A DNA stretch of 64,000 nt from an uncultured Mycoplasmatota bacterium (GTDB lineage Bacteria; Bacillota_I; Bacilli_A; RF39; UBA660): assembly GCA_900545005.1 (NCBI GenBank), contig UQXO01000001.1:73962-137961 (forward strand), read 5' to 3'. Shown here piece after piece: positions 53,067 to 62,499 of the stretch. Below the pieces are notes generated by a model. The model was given only the letters and a program-made list of their open reading frames with translations, did not search any database and had not been told where the DNA came from. Every line of letters starts with the position of its first letter. The stretch's first letter is position 1. The position numbers were made by a program, and so were the translations under genes.

Positions 53067-53618
53067 ATGAAATTGATAGTAGGGCTTGGTAATCCAGGTA
53101 AAGAATATGAAAACACTCGTCATAATATTGGTTTTATGGTATTAAATTATTTCCCGGGAAATAATTTGTGGAAAGAAAAATTTAATGGCCTGTATTGTGA
53201 GCAAAATTTTAATGGAGAAAAAGTTGTTTTTGTTAAACCATTAACCTATATGAATTTATCAGGTGATTGTGTAGTTAGATTTGTTAATTATTATGATATA
53301 AGAAATGAGGATATTTTAATTATTCAAGATGATTTAGATTTGGATTATTTAAAATATCGTTTGAAGTTTGATAGTTCAGCTGGCGGACATAATGGTATAA
53401 AATCTATTATTAATAATCTGCATACACAACAAATACCAAGATTAAAAATTGGTATTGCTCATGATCGTAAAATGGATACTAAAGATTATGTCTTAGGTCA
53501 TTTTAATTCTAATGATTTAGCTCATTTTAAAGAAATGGTACCAACATATATTAATATTATTGAGGACTTTATAAGTAATGATATTAGTTATTGTATGCAA
53601 AAATATAACCATAAGTAG
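53067..53618 (+). CDS. pth: Peptidyl-tRNA hydrolase
   Basis: A 183-residue Pth: VGLGNPGKEYENTRHNIGF with the catalytic histidine, KPLTYMNLSG, IQDDLDLD (aspartate), GGHNGIKSI (asparagine). The active-site set is complete. Residues about 27-32 (NYFPGNN) result from an in-frame Noc-site palindrome just after the RHNIGF motif, a solvent-exposed region in known structures. It is followed by mfd, as in Bacillus. Confidence 0.95.
   Translation: MKLIVGLGNPGKEYENTRHNIGFMVLNYFPGNNLWKEKFNGLYCEQNFNGEKVVFVKPLTYMNLSGDCVVRFVNYYDIRNEDILIIQDDLDLDYLKYRLKFDSSAGGHNGIKSIINNLHTQQIPRLKIGIAHDRKMDTKDYVLGHFNSNDLAHFKEMVPTYINIIEDFISNDISYCMQKYNHK
53149..53162. promoter_or_regulatory. NBS: Noc-binding site 5 (inside pth)
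   Basis: An exact ATTTCCCGGGAAAT with palindromy from 53144 to 53167, in the same reading frame as the dnaX and holB copies (N-Y-F-P-G-N-N). Confidence 0.9.
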
Positions 53619-53630
53619 AAGAGGATTATT

Positions 53631-56600
53631 ATGAAATTTCTTAATGAATTTTTTAAATATAAATTAGATACAGAAGTTGTTGGTTTAACTAATGAGTTAA
53701 ATGTCTTTTACATACTTAATTATTTTCAAACTCAAAAAGAAAATGTTTTGATTTTAACAAATACTTTATATGAAGCTAATAAATATTATGATGCAATTTT
53801 AAATTATACGACTGATTGCTTATTATTTCCTATGGATGATTTTGTAGCATCAGTGGCACTTGCTATTTCACCAGAATTGAAAATCAAAAGATTAGAGACT
53901 ATTAATGCTTTAAAGGAAGCTAGCCCAAAGATAGTTGTAACCAATTTAATGGGTTTTTTACGTTATTTACCTGATTATCGAACTGTTAATCGTTTAGAAT
54001 TCAAATTAGAAAAAGGGTTATCAATAAATAGAGATAAGATTTTAGAAGTGTTAGATTCTTTTGGTTACAAGAGAGATACTTTAGTTACATCTACAGGAGA
54101 ATATGCTGTTCGTGGTTATGTAATTGATTTATTTTTAATTGAAGAAGAACATCCGATAAGAATAGAATTTTTTGGTAATGAGATAGAGTCAATTCGTTAT
54201 TTTGATGAAAATACTCAAATGTCAATTAAGGAAATTGATGCAATAAATTGTCTGCCTTTTCAAGAGATATCTACTTCAAGTAAAAGCTGTATCTATGATT
54301 ATATGAATAATCCTATGACTTTTTTTGTCAATTCTGATGACATTAAATTAGGATATGAAAAGTTATGTGAAGAGTTATTAGACTATAAAAAAGATAATCC
54401 TAGTTTAACAGATGGAGTTATGTTTGAACTTGATAAGATAAATGTTAAGAAGAAAATTTCTTTAAATAAATTTGTTGCTGATAAAGATAAGGCTATACTT
54501 TATCAGAGTAGCAGTTTAGATAATTTTAATTCTAATTTTCAATTACTAAGGGAATTTGTTGGTAAGAAATTAGAAGAGAATAAGACTGTTGTTTTTTGCT
54601 TATCTAGAAAAGCAGAAATAGATTTTATTAAGGAAATGTTTCATGTTACAAGAACTGTTTCGGAAGATCAGTTATTTACTTGTAAAGTTAATATTATTAA
54701 TCGTCGTATAAATAATGGCTTTATCTTTAATAATTATGTGGTTATTGGTGAGTATGATATTGAAAAAACTAATACAAGAGAGATTAAGTATAAAAATACT
54801 TATAAGATTGGTAAGAAGATTAAAGGATTTGATCAGTTACAAGTTGGTGATTATGTAGTTCATACTTATCATGGGATTGGTAGATATGAAGGGGTAATTT
54901 CTTTAACTAAAAATGGTGTTGTCAAAGATTATTTACAAATTACTTATGCTGATAATGATAAAATTTATGTTCCAGTTGAAAAAATAAGTACAATTTTTAA
55001 ATATACTTCTAAAGATGGAGTAGCACCAGTTTTAAGTAAACTTAATGGAACAGCTTGGGCGAAGACTAAGAGAACTTTAGAAAAGAAAATTCATGATATT
55101 TCTTTAGAGCTTATAAAGTTATATGCAGCTCGTAGTAAAGTTACAGGTCCTGTTTTTAAAGATGATCCGATGGATGTAATGTTTGATGCTGATTTTAAGT
55201 ACGAGCCAACTATTGACCAGCAGAAGGCTTTCGATGATGTTAAAAAAGATTTAGAAAATAAAGTGCCAATGGATAGATTACTTTGTGGTGATGTTGGGTT
55301 TGGTAAGACTGAAGTAGCTTTTCGGGCTATGTTTATGACAGCTATTAATGGTTTTCAGGTAGCCTATCTTTGTCCAACAACTATTTTGAGTAATCAACAG
55401 TATGAAAATGCTTTACAACGTTTTAAAAATTTTCCAGTTGAAATTGCTCTTTTAAATCGTTTTACAACTAAAAAAGAAGCTGAAAGAATAATTGCTGGTC
55501 TTAAGAATGGTACGATTGATATAGTTTTTGGAACGCATCGGTTGTTAAGTGATGATGTTGGTTATAAAAATTTAGGACTTTTAGTCGTTGATGAAGAACA
55601 AAGGTTTGGAGTAACTCATAAGGAAAAGATTAAAAAATATAAGAACGATGTTAATGTATTGACTTTATCAGCAACGCCGATACCAAGAACTTTAAAAATG
55701 GCAATGTCTGGTTTAAGGGATTTGTCAATTATTGATACGGCCCCAGTAAATAGATATCCTGTTCAAACTTATGTTATCAAAGAGCAAGATATGGTAATTA
55801 AAGATGCTATTTATAAAGAATTAGGACGTAATGGTCAGATTTTTGTTTTGTATAATAGAATCGATACTATTGAAAGTAAAAGAGATGAACTTCAAAGATT
55901 AGTTCCTGAAGCGAGAATTGTTATTGCACATGGTAGAATGAATAAGTCGCAGATGGAAGATGTCATGCAAGACTTTATTGATTATAAATATGATGTATTG
56001 TTATGTACAACCATTATTGAAACTGGTATAGATATTGCCAATGCTAATACTTTGATTATTTATGATGCAGACCACTTTGGTCTTAGCCAGTTATATCAGA
56101 TAAGAGGACGTGTCGGTCGTAGTTCGAAGATTGCTTATGCTTATCTTATGTATAGTAAAGATAAAATGCTAAATGATATTGCTATTAAAAGATTAGAAGC
56201 TATCAAGGAATTTACAGAACTAGGTAGCGGTTATCGAATTGCGATGCGTGATTTGTCTTTAAGAGGAGCAGGTGATATTTTAGGAAGTGATCAAGCTGGT
56301 TTTGTTGATGCTGTTGGGTTAGATTTATATATGAAAATGGTTGATGATGAGGTAAGAAGATTAAACGGTGAAGTAATTACTGAAGATAAGACTAATAATT
56401 CTTTAATTGATGTGGATACGCATATTAGTGATGATTACGTTGCTGATGAGTCTTTGAAGATAGAAATTCATCAAAAAATTAATGAAATAGATAGTTTTGC
56501 AAAATTAAAGGAAATAGAAAAAGAATTAGAAGATAGATTTGGCAAAATTGATGAAAAGATTAGAGTTTATATGTATGAAGAGTGGTTTGAGAAATTAGCA

Positions 56601-56885
56601 TTATCACTTCATATTGAAAGAGTAGTTCAAAATAATAAGATAGTTGAGTTAGAAATACCAGCAAATCTTACGAAAAAACTAAAATTTGATAAGTTATTTA
56701 TGCAAGTGTATAATATTTGTCCTAAAGTTCAATTTAGGTCAATGCTTAATAATGTCTATATAACTATTCCTATTGGGAATTTACCTAAACATTTTGTTTT
56801 TTATTTGGTAGATATCTTAAATTTAATTAAAGATGAGTTGAGTAAAGAAAAACAAGATAAAGGGGATAATTCTCTTGACATTTAG
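53631..56885 (+). CDS. mfd: Transcription-repair coupling factor Mfd
   Basis: A 1084-residue DNA translocase. UvrB-like N-terminal module; RNA-polymerase-interacting domain QLQVGDYVVHTYHGIGRYEGV; superfamily 2 motor with GDVGFGKTEVAFRAMF, DEEQRFG, LSATPIPRTL, TTIIETGIDI and QIRGRVGRS; and the C-terminal TRCF domain. It removes RNA polymerase stalled at damage and recruits UvrA. It is 12 bp after pth. After it the conserved block ends; the ADH-FIST gene follows after 136 bp. Confidence 0.97.
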   Translation: MKFLNEFFKYKLDTEVVGLTNELNVFYILNYFQTQKENVLILTNTLYEANKYYDAILNYTTDCLLFPMDDFVASVALAISPELKIKRLETINALKEASPKIVVTNLMGFLRYLPDYRTVNRLEFKLEKGLSINRDKILEVLDSFGYKRDTLVTSTGEYAVRGYVIDLFLIEEEHPIRIEFFGNEIESIRYFDENTQMSIKEIDAINCLPFQEISTSSKSCIYDYMNNPMTFFVNSDDIKLGYEKLCEELLDYKKDNPSLTDGVMFELDKINVKKKISLNKFVADKDKAILYQSSSLDNFNSNFQLLREFVGKKLEENKTVVFCLSRKAEIDFIKEMFHVTRTVSEDQLFTCKVNIINRRINNGFIFNNYVVIGEYDIEKTNTREIKYKNTYKIGKKIKGFDQLQVGDYVVHTYHGIGRYEGVISLTKNGVVKDYLQITYADNDKIYVPVEKISTIFKYTSKDGVAPVLSKLNGTAWAKTKRTLEKKIHDISLELIKLYAARSKVTGPVFKDDPMDVMFDADFKYEPTIDQQKAFDDVKKDLENKVPMDRLLCGDVGFGKTEVAFRAMFMTAINGFQVAYLCPTTILSNQQYENALQRFKNFPVEIALLNRFTTKKEAERIIAGLKNGTIDIVFGTHRLLSDDVGYKNLGLLVVDEEQRFGVTHKEKIKKYKNDVNVLTLSATPIPRTLKMAMSGLRDLSIIDTAPVNRYPVQTYVIKEQDMVIKDAIYKELGRNGQIFVLYNRIDTIESKRDELQRLVPEARIVIAHGRMNKSQMEDVMQDFIDYKYDVLLCTTIIETGIDIANANTLIIYDADHFGLSQLYQIRGRVGRSSKIAYAYLMYSKDKMLNDIAIKRLEAIKEFTELGSGYRIAMRDLSLRGAGDILGSDQAGFVDAVGLDLYMKMVDDEVRRLNGEVITEDKTNNSLIDVDTHISDDYVADESLKIEIHQKINEIDSFAKLKEIEKELEDRFGKIDEKIRVYMYEEWFEKLALSLHIERVVQNNKIVELEIPANLTKKLKFDKLFMQVYNICPKVQFRSMLNNVYITIPIGNLPKHFVFYLVDILNLIKDELSKEKQDKGDNSLDI

Positions 56886-57021
56886 ATTATTTTTAATGTT
56901 TATTCAGTCGAAAAATATAGATTGGGTAGACATTTTTTTACATAGAAGAAACTTTTTTTGGATTTATATATATCTTATTTAAAAATTTATGATACAATTA
57001 ATTTATAATAGGAGGTAAGAT

Positions 57022-59361
57022 ATGGCTAATAGAATGGTTCTAAATGAAACTTCTTATTTTGGTTGGAATGCTAGGGAAAACTTGGTATCGGAAATCAAAA
57101 AGAGAAAGTTTAAGAGAATATTAGTTGTAAGTGATGAAAATTTAGTTAAATGTGGGGTTACTGGAAAAGTTACAGATTTATTAGATAATGCTAAAATAAA
57201 GTATAGTTTATTTGATAAAGTAAAACCAAATCCAACGATTAGTAATTGTCATGATGGTATTAAGGCAGCGCGTAAGTTTCATGCTGATAGTATAATTGCT
57301 GTTGGTGGGGGTAGTGTTATTGATACGGCTAAATGTATTGGTATTGTTGTAAATAATAAAGAATTTTATGATATTAATTCTTTAGAAGGCGTAGCTGATA
57401 CTAAGAATAAATCTTTGCCAATTATTGCATTGCCAACAACTGCAGGTACGGCAGCAGAAGTTACAATAAATTATGTAATTACTGATGAAATTGATAAAAT
57501 TAAAAGAGTTTGTGTGGACACTAACGATATACCGGTTTTATCAATTGTTGATACGGAATTAATGAGCAAAATGCCAAAGATGACGGCCGCTGCGACTGGT
57601 TTAGATGCACTGACTCATGCGATGGAAGGCTATATTACTAAAGCACATTGGGAAATACCTGATATGTTTCATCTACAAAGTATGGCAATGACTTATAAAA
57701 ATTTGGTTAAAGCTGTAAACAAAGATAAAGAAGCTCAAAATCAAATGGCGATGAGTGAATATGTTGCCGGAATGGGATTTTCCAATGTTGGGTTGGGTAT
57801 AGTTCATTCGATGGCTCATCAATTAGGAGCTACGTATGATATAGCTCATGGAATTGCTTGCAGTTTATTTTTACCATATGTTTTAGAGTGGAATGGTGAA
57901 GTGGCTTATGATAGATATCGTAAGATGGCGGAAGCATTTGAAATAAATACGGCTGGTAAAACGGATAAACAGTGTGTGGCTCTTGTTGTTAGAGCAGTTA
58001 GGGATTTAGAAAAGACTTTAAAAGTTCCTATGACTTTAAAAGAATTGAATGTTAGTCCTGATAGTTTTGAAGAAATGGCTGCTAAAGCTTTGATTGACCC
58101 ATGTACGGGTGGTAATCCAAGAGAAGCGACAAAAGAAGATATCATTGAGCTATTCAATAGAGCTTATGAAGGAAAAGGAGTTAAGAAAATATTGAAAACT
58201 AAAGTTGGTTATAGTGAGAATATAGATGCTTACAAGAGTGGTGTTGAAACTGCAAGAATGGCTGCTAAAATAGAAAATCCTCAAGTTGGCTTGCTATTTA
58301 CAAGTTGTGTTCAAGATCAAAAAGAAATTATTAAAGGTGTTAAGTCAGTTTTAAAAGATGTAGATGTAGTTGGTTGTACTTCAAGTGCGGCTATTTGTAC
58401 TCAAGATGGTTATTTAAATAAAGAAACTGGTTATTCAGGAATGATGCTTTTAGGTGGCGATGCTAAAGTAGTTGCTGTTGGTTCACCAAAGACTAGTGAT
58501 GATGCTAGAGAAATTGGTAAAAAATTAGCAGAAAAGGCAATCAAAAAAGCTGATTGTATTGAAAAACCAAGCTATGTCTTTGTAAGTGCTAGTCCAAAAG
58601 AAGAGGAAGCTTATTTAAAGGGTATTGCTGATGTAATTGGGGATGTTCCTGTATTTGGTGGTAGTGCTGCTGATAATACTGTTGAAGGAAAATGGAGTTT
58701 ATTTTATAACGATGAAGTCTTTAGTGATGGTTGTGTAATGGCTTTAATTTATGCTGATACTGAGATTAAGAATATTTATACTGGTAATTATAATGAGACT
58801 AAAGATGCTGGTTTAATTACTGAGGTTAAAGATAAGAGAACTCTTGTTAGTATTGATGGTAAACCGGCTTTAGACGTTTATGCTAAATGGACTGGTAAGA
58901 ATATTGAAGATATGATGGGTGGTAATTTACTTACGGAAACAATCTTTAATCCACTAGGAGTTAAAGATCAAATTGGTAATGTAACTGCTGTTAGACACCC
59001 TATGTTTGCTAATGTAGATAAATCGATGAATATTGGTGCTAATTTGGAAGAAAATACGGCTATTATTCATTTAACTAATACTCCTGAGGGAATGCTTGAT
59101 AGTAATGCTTGTGTTGTTAAGAAATTAAATTCTTTAATGGATAATAGTCCTGAAAGTTATTTCTTAGTACATTGTGGTGGTCGTCGTTTAGGTCTTCAAC
59201 TTACTAATATGGAAGATAAGATTTATTCAGAAATTAAAAAAGCTATTCCTAAGAAAGAGTTCTTAATGGTCTTTACGTTTGGTGAATATGGTAGATGTGA
59301 GCATTCTAGTAATATTGTTGGTGGCTTGTCACTATCATTTACTGGTTTTGGAAAGGAATAA
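57022..59361 (+). CDS. Iron-type alcohol dehydrogenase fused to a FIST sensor domain
   Basis: A 779-residue fusion. Residues 1-390 are a group III (iron) alcohol dehydrogenase: NAD site VGGGSVIDTAKCIG, PTTAGTAAEVT, metal ligands in GLDALTHAMEGY and HSMAHQLGATYDIAHGIACS. From about 395 to 779 there is a FIST-N/FIST-C pair: QVGLLFTSCVQDQKEIIKGV, VVGCTSSAAIC, SYVFVSASPKEEEAYLKGI, DVPVFGGSAADN, FNPLGV and LVHCGGRRLGLQL. FIST domains are thought to bind small ligands and usually occur in signal-transduction proteins. The fusion to a dehydrogenase is unusual. It is followed after 3 bp by an aldehyde dehydrogenase, so the pair likely oxidises or reduces an alcohol/aldehyde. AGGAGG precedes the ATG. 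Confidence 0.88.
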   Translation: MANRMVLNETSYFGWNARENLVSEIKKRKFKRILVVSDENLVKCGVTGKVTDLLDNAKIKYSLFDKVKPNPTISNCHDGIKAARKFHADSIIAVGGGSVIDTAKCIGIVVNNKEFYDINSLEGVADTKNKSLPIIALPTTAGTAAEVTINYVITDEIDKIKRVCVDTNDIPVLSIVDTELMSKMPKMTAAATGLDALTHAMEGYITKAHWEIPDMFHLQSMAMTYKNLVKAVNKDKEAQNQMAMSEYVAGMGFSNVGLGIVHSMAHQLGATYDIAHGIACSLFLPYVLEWNGEVAYDRYRKMAEAFEINTAGKTDKQCVALVVRAVRDLEKTLKVPMTLKELNVSPDSFEEMAAKALIDPCTGGNPREATKEDIIELFNRAYEGKGVKKILKTKVGYSENIDAYKSGVETARMAAKIENPQVGLLFTSCVQDQKEIIKGVKSVLKDVDVVGCTSSAAICTQDGYLNKETGYSGMMLLGGDAKVVAVGSPKTSDDAREIGKKLAEKAIKKADCIEKPSYVFVSASPKEEEAYLKGIADVIGDVPVFGGSAADNTVEGKWSLFYNDEVFSDGCVMALIYADTEIKNIYTGNYNETKDAGLITEVKDKRTLVSIDGKPALDVYAKWTGKNIEDMMGGNLLTETIFNPLGVKDQIGNVTAVRHPMFANVDKSMNIGANLEENTAIIHLTNTPEGMLDSNACVVKKLNSLMDNSPESYFLVHCGGRRLGLQLTNMEDKIYSEIKKAIPKKEFLMVFTFGEYGRCEHSSNIVGGLSLSFTGFGKE

Positions 59362-59364
59362 AAA

Positions 59365-60801
59365 ATGGCAAAGAATTTAATTGGGGCAACTTGGTGTGAT
59401 GCAAGTAATGGGGAAGTAATAGAGATTACTAACCCCGCTACTAATGCACTAATTGATACAGTACCAAAAAGTACAAAAGAGGACTGCGATAAGGCTGTGG
59501 AAGCAGCTTATTTGGGCCAAAAAGAATGGGCTAAAGTGCCTTTATATGAAAGAGCTAGTCGTTTATTAAAGTTTGTTTCTTTAGTTGAAAGAGATAAGGA
59601 TAGTCTAGCTAAGTTATTGTGTGAAGAAACGGGTAAACCAATAAATGAGGCTATTGGAGAAATTGCTAATGTTTCAATTGGAATTCCCGCTTTCTGTGAA
59701 AGAGCTAAACATGAATATGGAAATGTTATTCCATACGGTCAAGAAAAAGGAAATGAAACAACTTTACAATATACAGTACAAGCTCCTTTAGGAGTAGTTG
59801 TAGCGGTTATTCCGTTTAATTTCCCTAGTGATTTATTTTGTCAAAAAGTTCCTGCAGCTTTGTTAATGGGTAATAGTGTTATTTTAAAACCAAGTGCCCA
59901 TAATCCTTTAACTTTAACTAAGTATGTTGAGTTATTAATGGAAGCTGGTATTCCCGGAGGTGCTATTAATTTAATTAATGGTGCTGGTGGCGAGGCTGTT
60001 CAAACTTTGGCCGAAAATCCTAAAGTAGCTTTAGTAAGTCTTACTGGTTCTACTATTGCAGGGGCAGAAACAATGGCTAAATGTGCTAAAAATATCACTC
60101 ATGTTATGTTAGAATTAGGAGGAAATGATGCTTTTATTCTTCATAAAGATGGTGATGTTGATTTAGCTATTAAAGAAACTATTTGGGGTAGATTATATAA
60201 TACTGGTCAAGTTTGCTGTGCTTCTAAACGTTTCTTAGTTCATAAAGATATTTTAGATGAATTCGTTAGTAAATTAACCGAGACATTTAAAGGTATTAGA
60301 GTATGTATGCCAAGTAATCCTGAAGCTAAAATTGGCTGCTTGATTAGCGAAGATGCGGCTAAAAAGGTTGAAGAGCAAGTTAATTCAACCGTAGCGTTGG
60401 GTGCTAAAATAGTTTATGGTGGTCGTCGTAAAGGGGCTTTTTATGAACCAACTATTTTAACTGATGTTACTCGTGATATGCCAGTTGCTAAAGATATGGA
60501 AATCTTTGGACCAGTTGTTTCTATTATTAGTTATGATACTATTGAAGAAGCAATTGAAATTGCTAACCAATCAAGTTTTGGTTTATGTGGATGTATTATT
60601 TCTAAAGATCAAAAAGTATGTCAAAAAGTTGCTAATGAACTTGAATGTGGTGGTGTCATTATTAATGGGGCTTCTTTCTTCCGTTCCTTTGAAATGCCAT
60701 TTGGGGGTTGGAAACATTCTGGCTATGGTAATGAAGGTGTAGTAAGTACCCTTCATGAGATGAGTAGAACTAAGACTGTTATTTTAAAAAATATACTTTA
60801 A
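59365..60801 (+). CDS. NAD(P)-dependent aldehyde dehydrogenase
   Basis: A 478-residue ALDH: VVVAVIPFNFPSDLFCQKVPAALLMGNSVILKPS, VSLTGSTIAGAE, catalytic Glu in MLELGGNDAFI, catalytic Cys in GQVCCASKRF, EIFGPVVSII and the C-terminal PFGGWKHSGYG. It resembles lactaldehyde/succinate-semialdehyde dehydrogenases in pattern. It starts 3 bp after the ADH-FIST gene and is certainly co-transcribed with it. The substrate may be the aldehyde shared with that partner, for example lactaldehyde or a short-chain aldehyde, which is a guess. An insertion sequence sits 17 bp after its stop. Confidence 0.94.
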   Translation: MAKNLIGATWCDASNGEVIEITNPATNALIDTVPKSTKEDCDKAVEAAYLGQKEWAKVPLYERASRLLKFVSLVERDKDSLAKLLCEETGKPINEAIGEIANVSIGIPAFCERAKHEYGNVIPYGQEKGNETTLQYTVQAPLGVVVAVIPFNFPSDLFCQKVPAALLMGNSVILKPSAHNPLTLTKYVELLMEAGIPGGAINLINGAGGEAVQTLAENPKVALVSLTGSTIAGAETMAKCAKNITHVMLELGGNDAFILHKDGDVDLAIKETIWGRLYNTGQVCCASKRFLVHKDILDEFVSKLTETFKGIRVCMPSNPEAKIGCLISEDAAKKVEEQVNSTVALGAKIVYGGRRKGAFYEPTILTDVTRDMPVAKDMEIFGPVVSIISYDTIEEAIEIANQSSFGLCGCIISKDQKVCQKVANELECGGVIINGASFFRSFEMPFGGWKHSGYGNEGVVSTLHEMSRTKTVILKNIL

Positions 60802-60837
60802 TTTTAAAAGGATATTATGGTTCTCGATAATCTAGTG

Positions 60838-60860
60838 GGGAGTTTGTAACTCCCTTTTTT
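60838..60860 (+). terminator. Terminator at the left IS end
   Basis: GGGAGTT (60838-60844) pairs with AACTCCC (60848-60854) with a TGT loop, followed by TTTTTT. It shields the transposase from readthrough out of the dehydrogenase operon. Confidence 0.85.
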
Positions 60861-60905
60861 GCAATCTACTGGGGAGTTTTTCTTGTTAAGCTCGATAATT
60901 TAGTG

Positions 60906-60933
60906 GGGAGATGACTTGAAGAAAGTTGTCTCC
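60906..60933 (+). terminator. Second hairpin in the IS leader
   Basis: GGAGA..ACTT pairs with AAGT..TCTCC, followed by TTTT, giving a second barrier just before the transposase start. It also argues that translation starts at 60956, not at the TTG at 60926, which is in the stem. Confidence 0.6.
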
Positions 60934-60955
60934 TTTTGTTAAACTCATTTTAGAA

Positions 60956-62272
60956 ATGAGGTTATGTAAAATAGAAAGTTTGGAACAAGTTTTAAATCTT
61001 AAAAATTATAAAATTACATCTGTAAATGAGGTCAAGGAAGGTAATAAAATTATAAAAGTTATATCGGTTATAAGTAAAAACAATAAGCAAAGGTGTCCGA
61101 TTTGTAACGAGTATACTTCGAGTGTTCACGATGCTTTGAAACCAATCGAGCTTAAATATTTAAAGTTATTTGAGCAAGATACAAGGATATTAATTACCAA
61201 AAAGAGATTTATATGTCATAAATGTAAAAAGAAATTTACCGAAGAAGTAGACTTAAATAATCAAGGTAAAACTATCTCAAATAAGTTAGAGCAAAAAATT
61301 TTAAAAGATTTACTTAATTATAATTTAAGCATTGCTTACATTGCTAAGGATAATGGTTTAAGCCCAGGAACTGTTAGAAAAATATTTGAACAAGCGATGA
61401 GTAATTATCCGAAGTATATTATTAATTTGCCAAGAGTATTATCATTTGATGAATTTAAAGCAGATACTGACTGTGGAAAATATTCTTTTGTTTTAAATGA
61501 TTTAATACATAGAAAATGTTTAGATGTATTACCTGAACGAAAAAAAGAATCTCTATTAAGCTATTTTACACATTGCAATAATAGAGACTCAGTGGAATAC
61601 ATAGTATCAGATATGTATGAACCATATCTACTAGTACAAAAAGCAATGTTTCCTAAAGCCAAGTACGTAGTAGATCGATTTCATTATACTAGATATATAA
61701 TGGATGCGCTAGATAAAGTTAGAATAAAATATCAAAAAAGTTTCGGATATAACAGCAAAGAATATAGATTATTAAAAAATAAAAAGAATGTTAGTTTGCT
61801 AAGAAAATATAGCAATGACATTGATTGGTGGACTTATACACGTAGATATAAAAATAAGCATTATGTAGAGATATTAAAAATTGATTTAAAACGAGAATTA
61901 TTAAATATAAATAGCGATTTACATGATGCATATATATTAAAAGAGATGTTTTTAGATTTAGTTAATTATAGCGATTATGACCATGCTGAAGAGGAAATAA
62001 AATCATGGATAGAAATGGTATATGACTACAACATCCCAGAAATGGTTGAGGCAGCAAATACAATAAAAAATTGGCTGCCATACATAGTTAATTCATTTAT
62101 AGATGAAAGATTTTCAAATGGTTTTACGGAGGGATTAAATAATAAGATAAAAGTAATAAAAAGAGTGGCCTTTGGATATAAAAATTTTGAATTCCTAAGA
62201 TTAAGAATATTGTATATTATGAACGGTAAATTGAGTGGCATAACTAAAAAAGATAGGAATTCAAAAAAATAG
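60956..62272 (+). CDS. tnp: ISL3-family transposase
   Basis: A 438-residue transposase. N-terminal zinc-ribbon with CPICNEYTSSVHDA and CHKCKKKFTEE (zf-ISL3), helix-turn-helix LSIAYIAKDNGLSPGTVRKIF, then a DDE catalytic domain: LSFDEFKADTDCGKYSFVLND, VVDRFHYTRYIMDA and the C-terminal SNGFTEGLNNKIKVIKRVAFGY with the catalytic glutamate. The frame is intact. A non-canonical T-run hairpin (AAGAGGC/GCCTCTT, 62327-62346) follows the stop. Confidence 0.95.
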   Translation: MRLCKIESLEQVLNLKNYKITSVNEVKEGNKIIKVISVISKNNKQRCPICNEYTSSVHDALKPIELKYLKLFEQDTRILITKKRFICHKCKKKFTEEVDLNNQGKTISNKLEQKILKDLLNYNLSIAYIAKDNGLSPGTVRKIFEQAMSNYPKYIINLPRVLSFDEFKADTDCGKYSFVLNDLIHRKCLDVLPERKKESLLSYFTHCNNRDSVEYIVSDMYEPYLLVQKAMFPKAKYVVDRFHYTRYIMDALDKVRIKYQKSFGYNSKEYRLLKNKKNVSLLRKYSNDIDWWTYTRRYKNKHYVEILKIDLKRELLNINSDLHDAYILKEMFLDLVNYSDYDHAEEEIKSWIEMVYDYNIPEMVEAANTIKNWLPYIVNSFIDERFSNGFTEGLNNKIKVIKRVAFGYKNFEFLRLRILYIMNGKLSGITKKDRNSKK

Positions 62273-62444
62273 AAAAATAAAGTGTATCAGCCGTAAAAAA
62301 TACGATGAAAGTTAAAATATTAAAAAAGAGGCCTTGAAGCCTCTTAAAATCTTAGATTGATAAAATTTAGCTCCCCACTAGATTATCGAGAGCCGATATT
62401 ATGACTACTAAGGTTATAATATCTTTTTTCTTTAGGACTTTTAC

Positions 62445-62473
62445 TTGTTATTTAGGTTGTTATTTTATATAAT
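62445..62473 (+). promoter_or_regulatory. Promoter of the variable-protein gene
   Basis: -35 TTGTTA (62445-62450), 17-nt spacer, -10 TATAAT (62468-62473), 26 bp before the ATG at 62500. It lies outside the IS, so the gene keeps its own promoter. Confidence 0.65.
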
Positions 62474-62499
62474 TAAGTTGAAGATAGGAGGTGAAACAG

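Larger units (their letters stand above)
60819..62394 (+). mobile_element. Complete ISL3-family insertion sequence (1576 bp) with 8-bp target duplication
   Basis: Terminal inverted repeats of 24 bp (60819-60842 and 62371-62394; one mismatch) begin GGTTCTCGATAA / GGCTCTCGATAA and end GTGGGGAG. They are flanked by the direct repeat GATATTAT at 60811-60818 and 62395-62402, the 8-bp duplication typical of ISL3. One intact transposase lies within. Subterminal copies of the end sequence (AATCTACTGGGGAG at 60863; CTCGATAATTTAGTGGGGAG at 60891) may be extra transposase-binding sites. It is probably a recent insertion. Confidence 0.96.

Noticed and set aside
60464..60742. Second ORF inside the aldehyde dehydrogenase gene
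   Set aside because: An out-of-frame shadow. The dehydrogenase frame has complete catalytic motifs.
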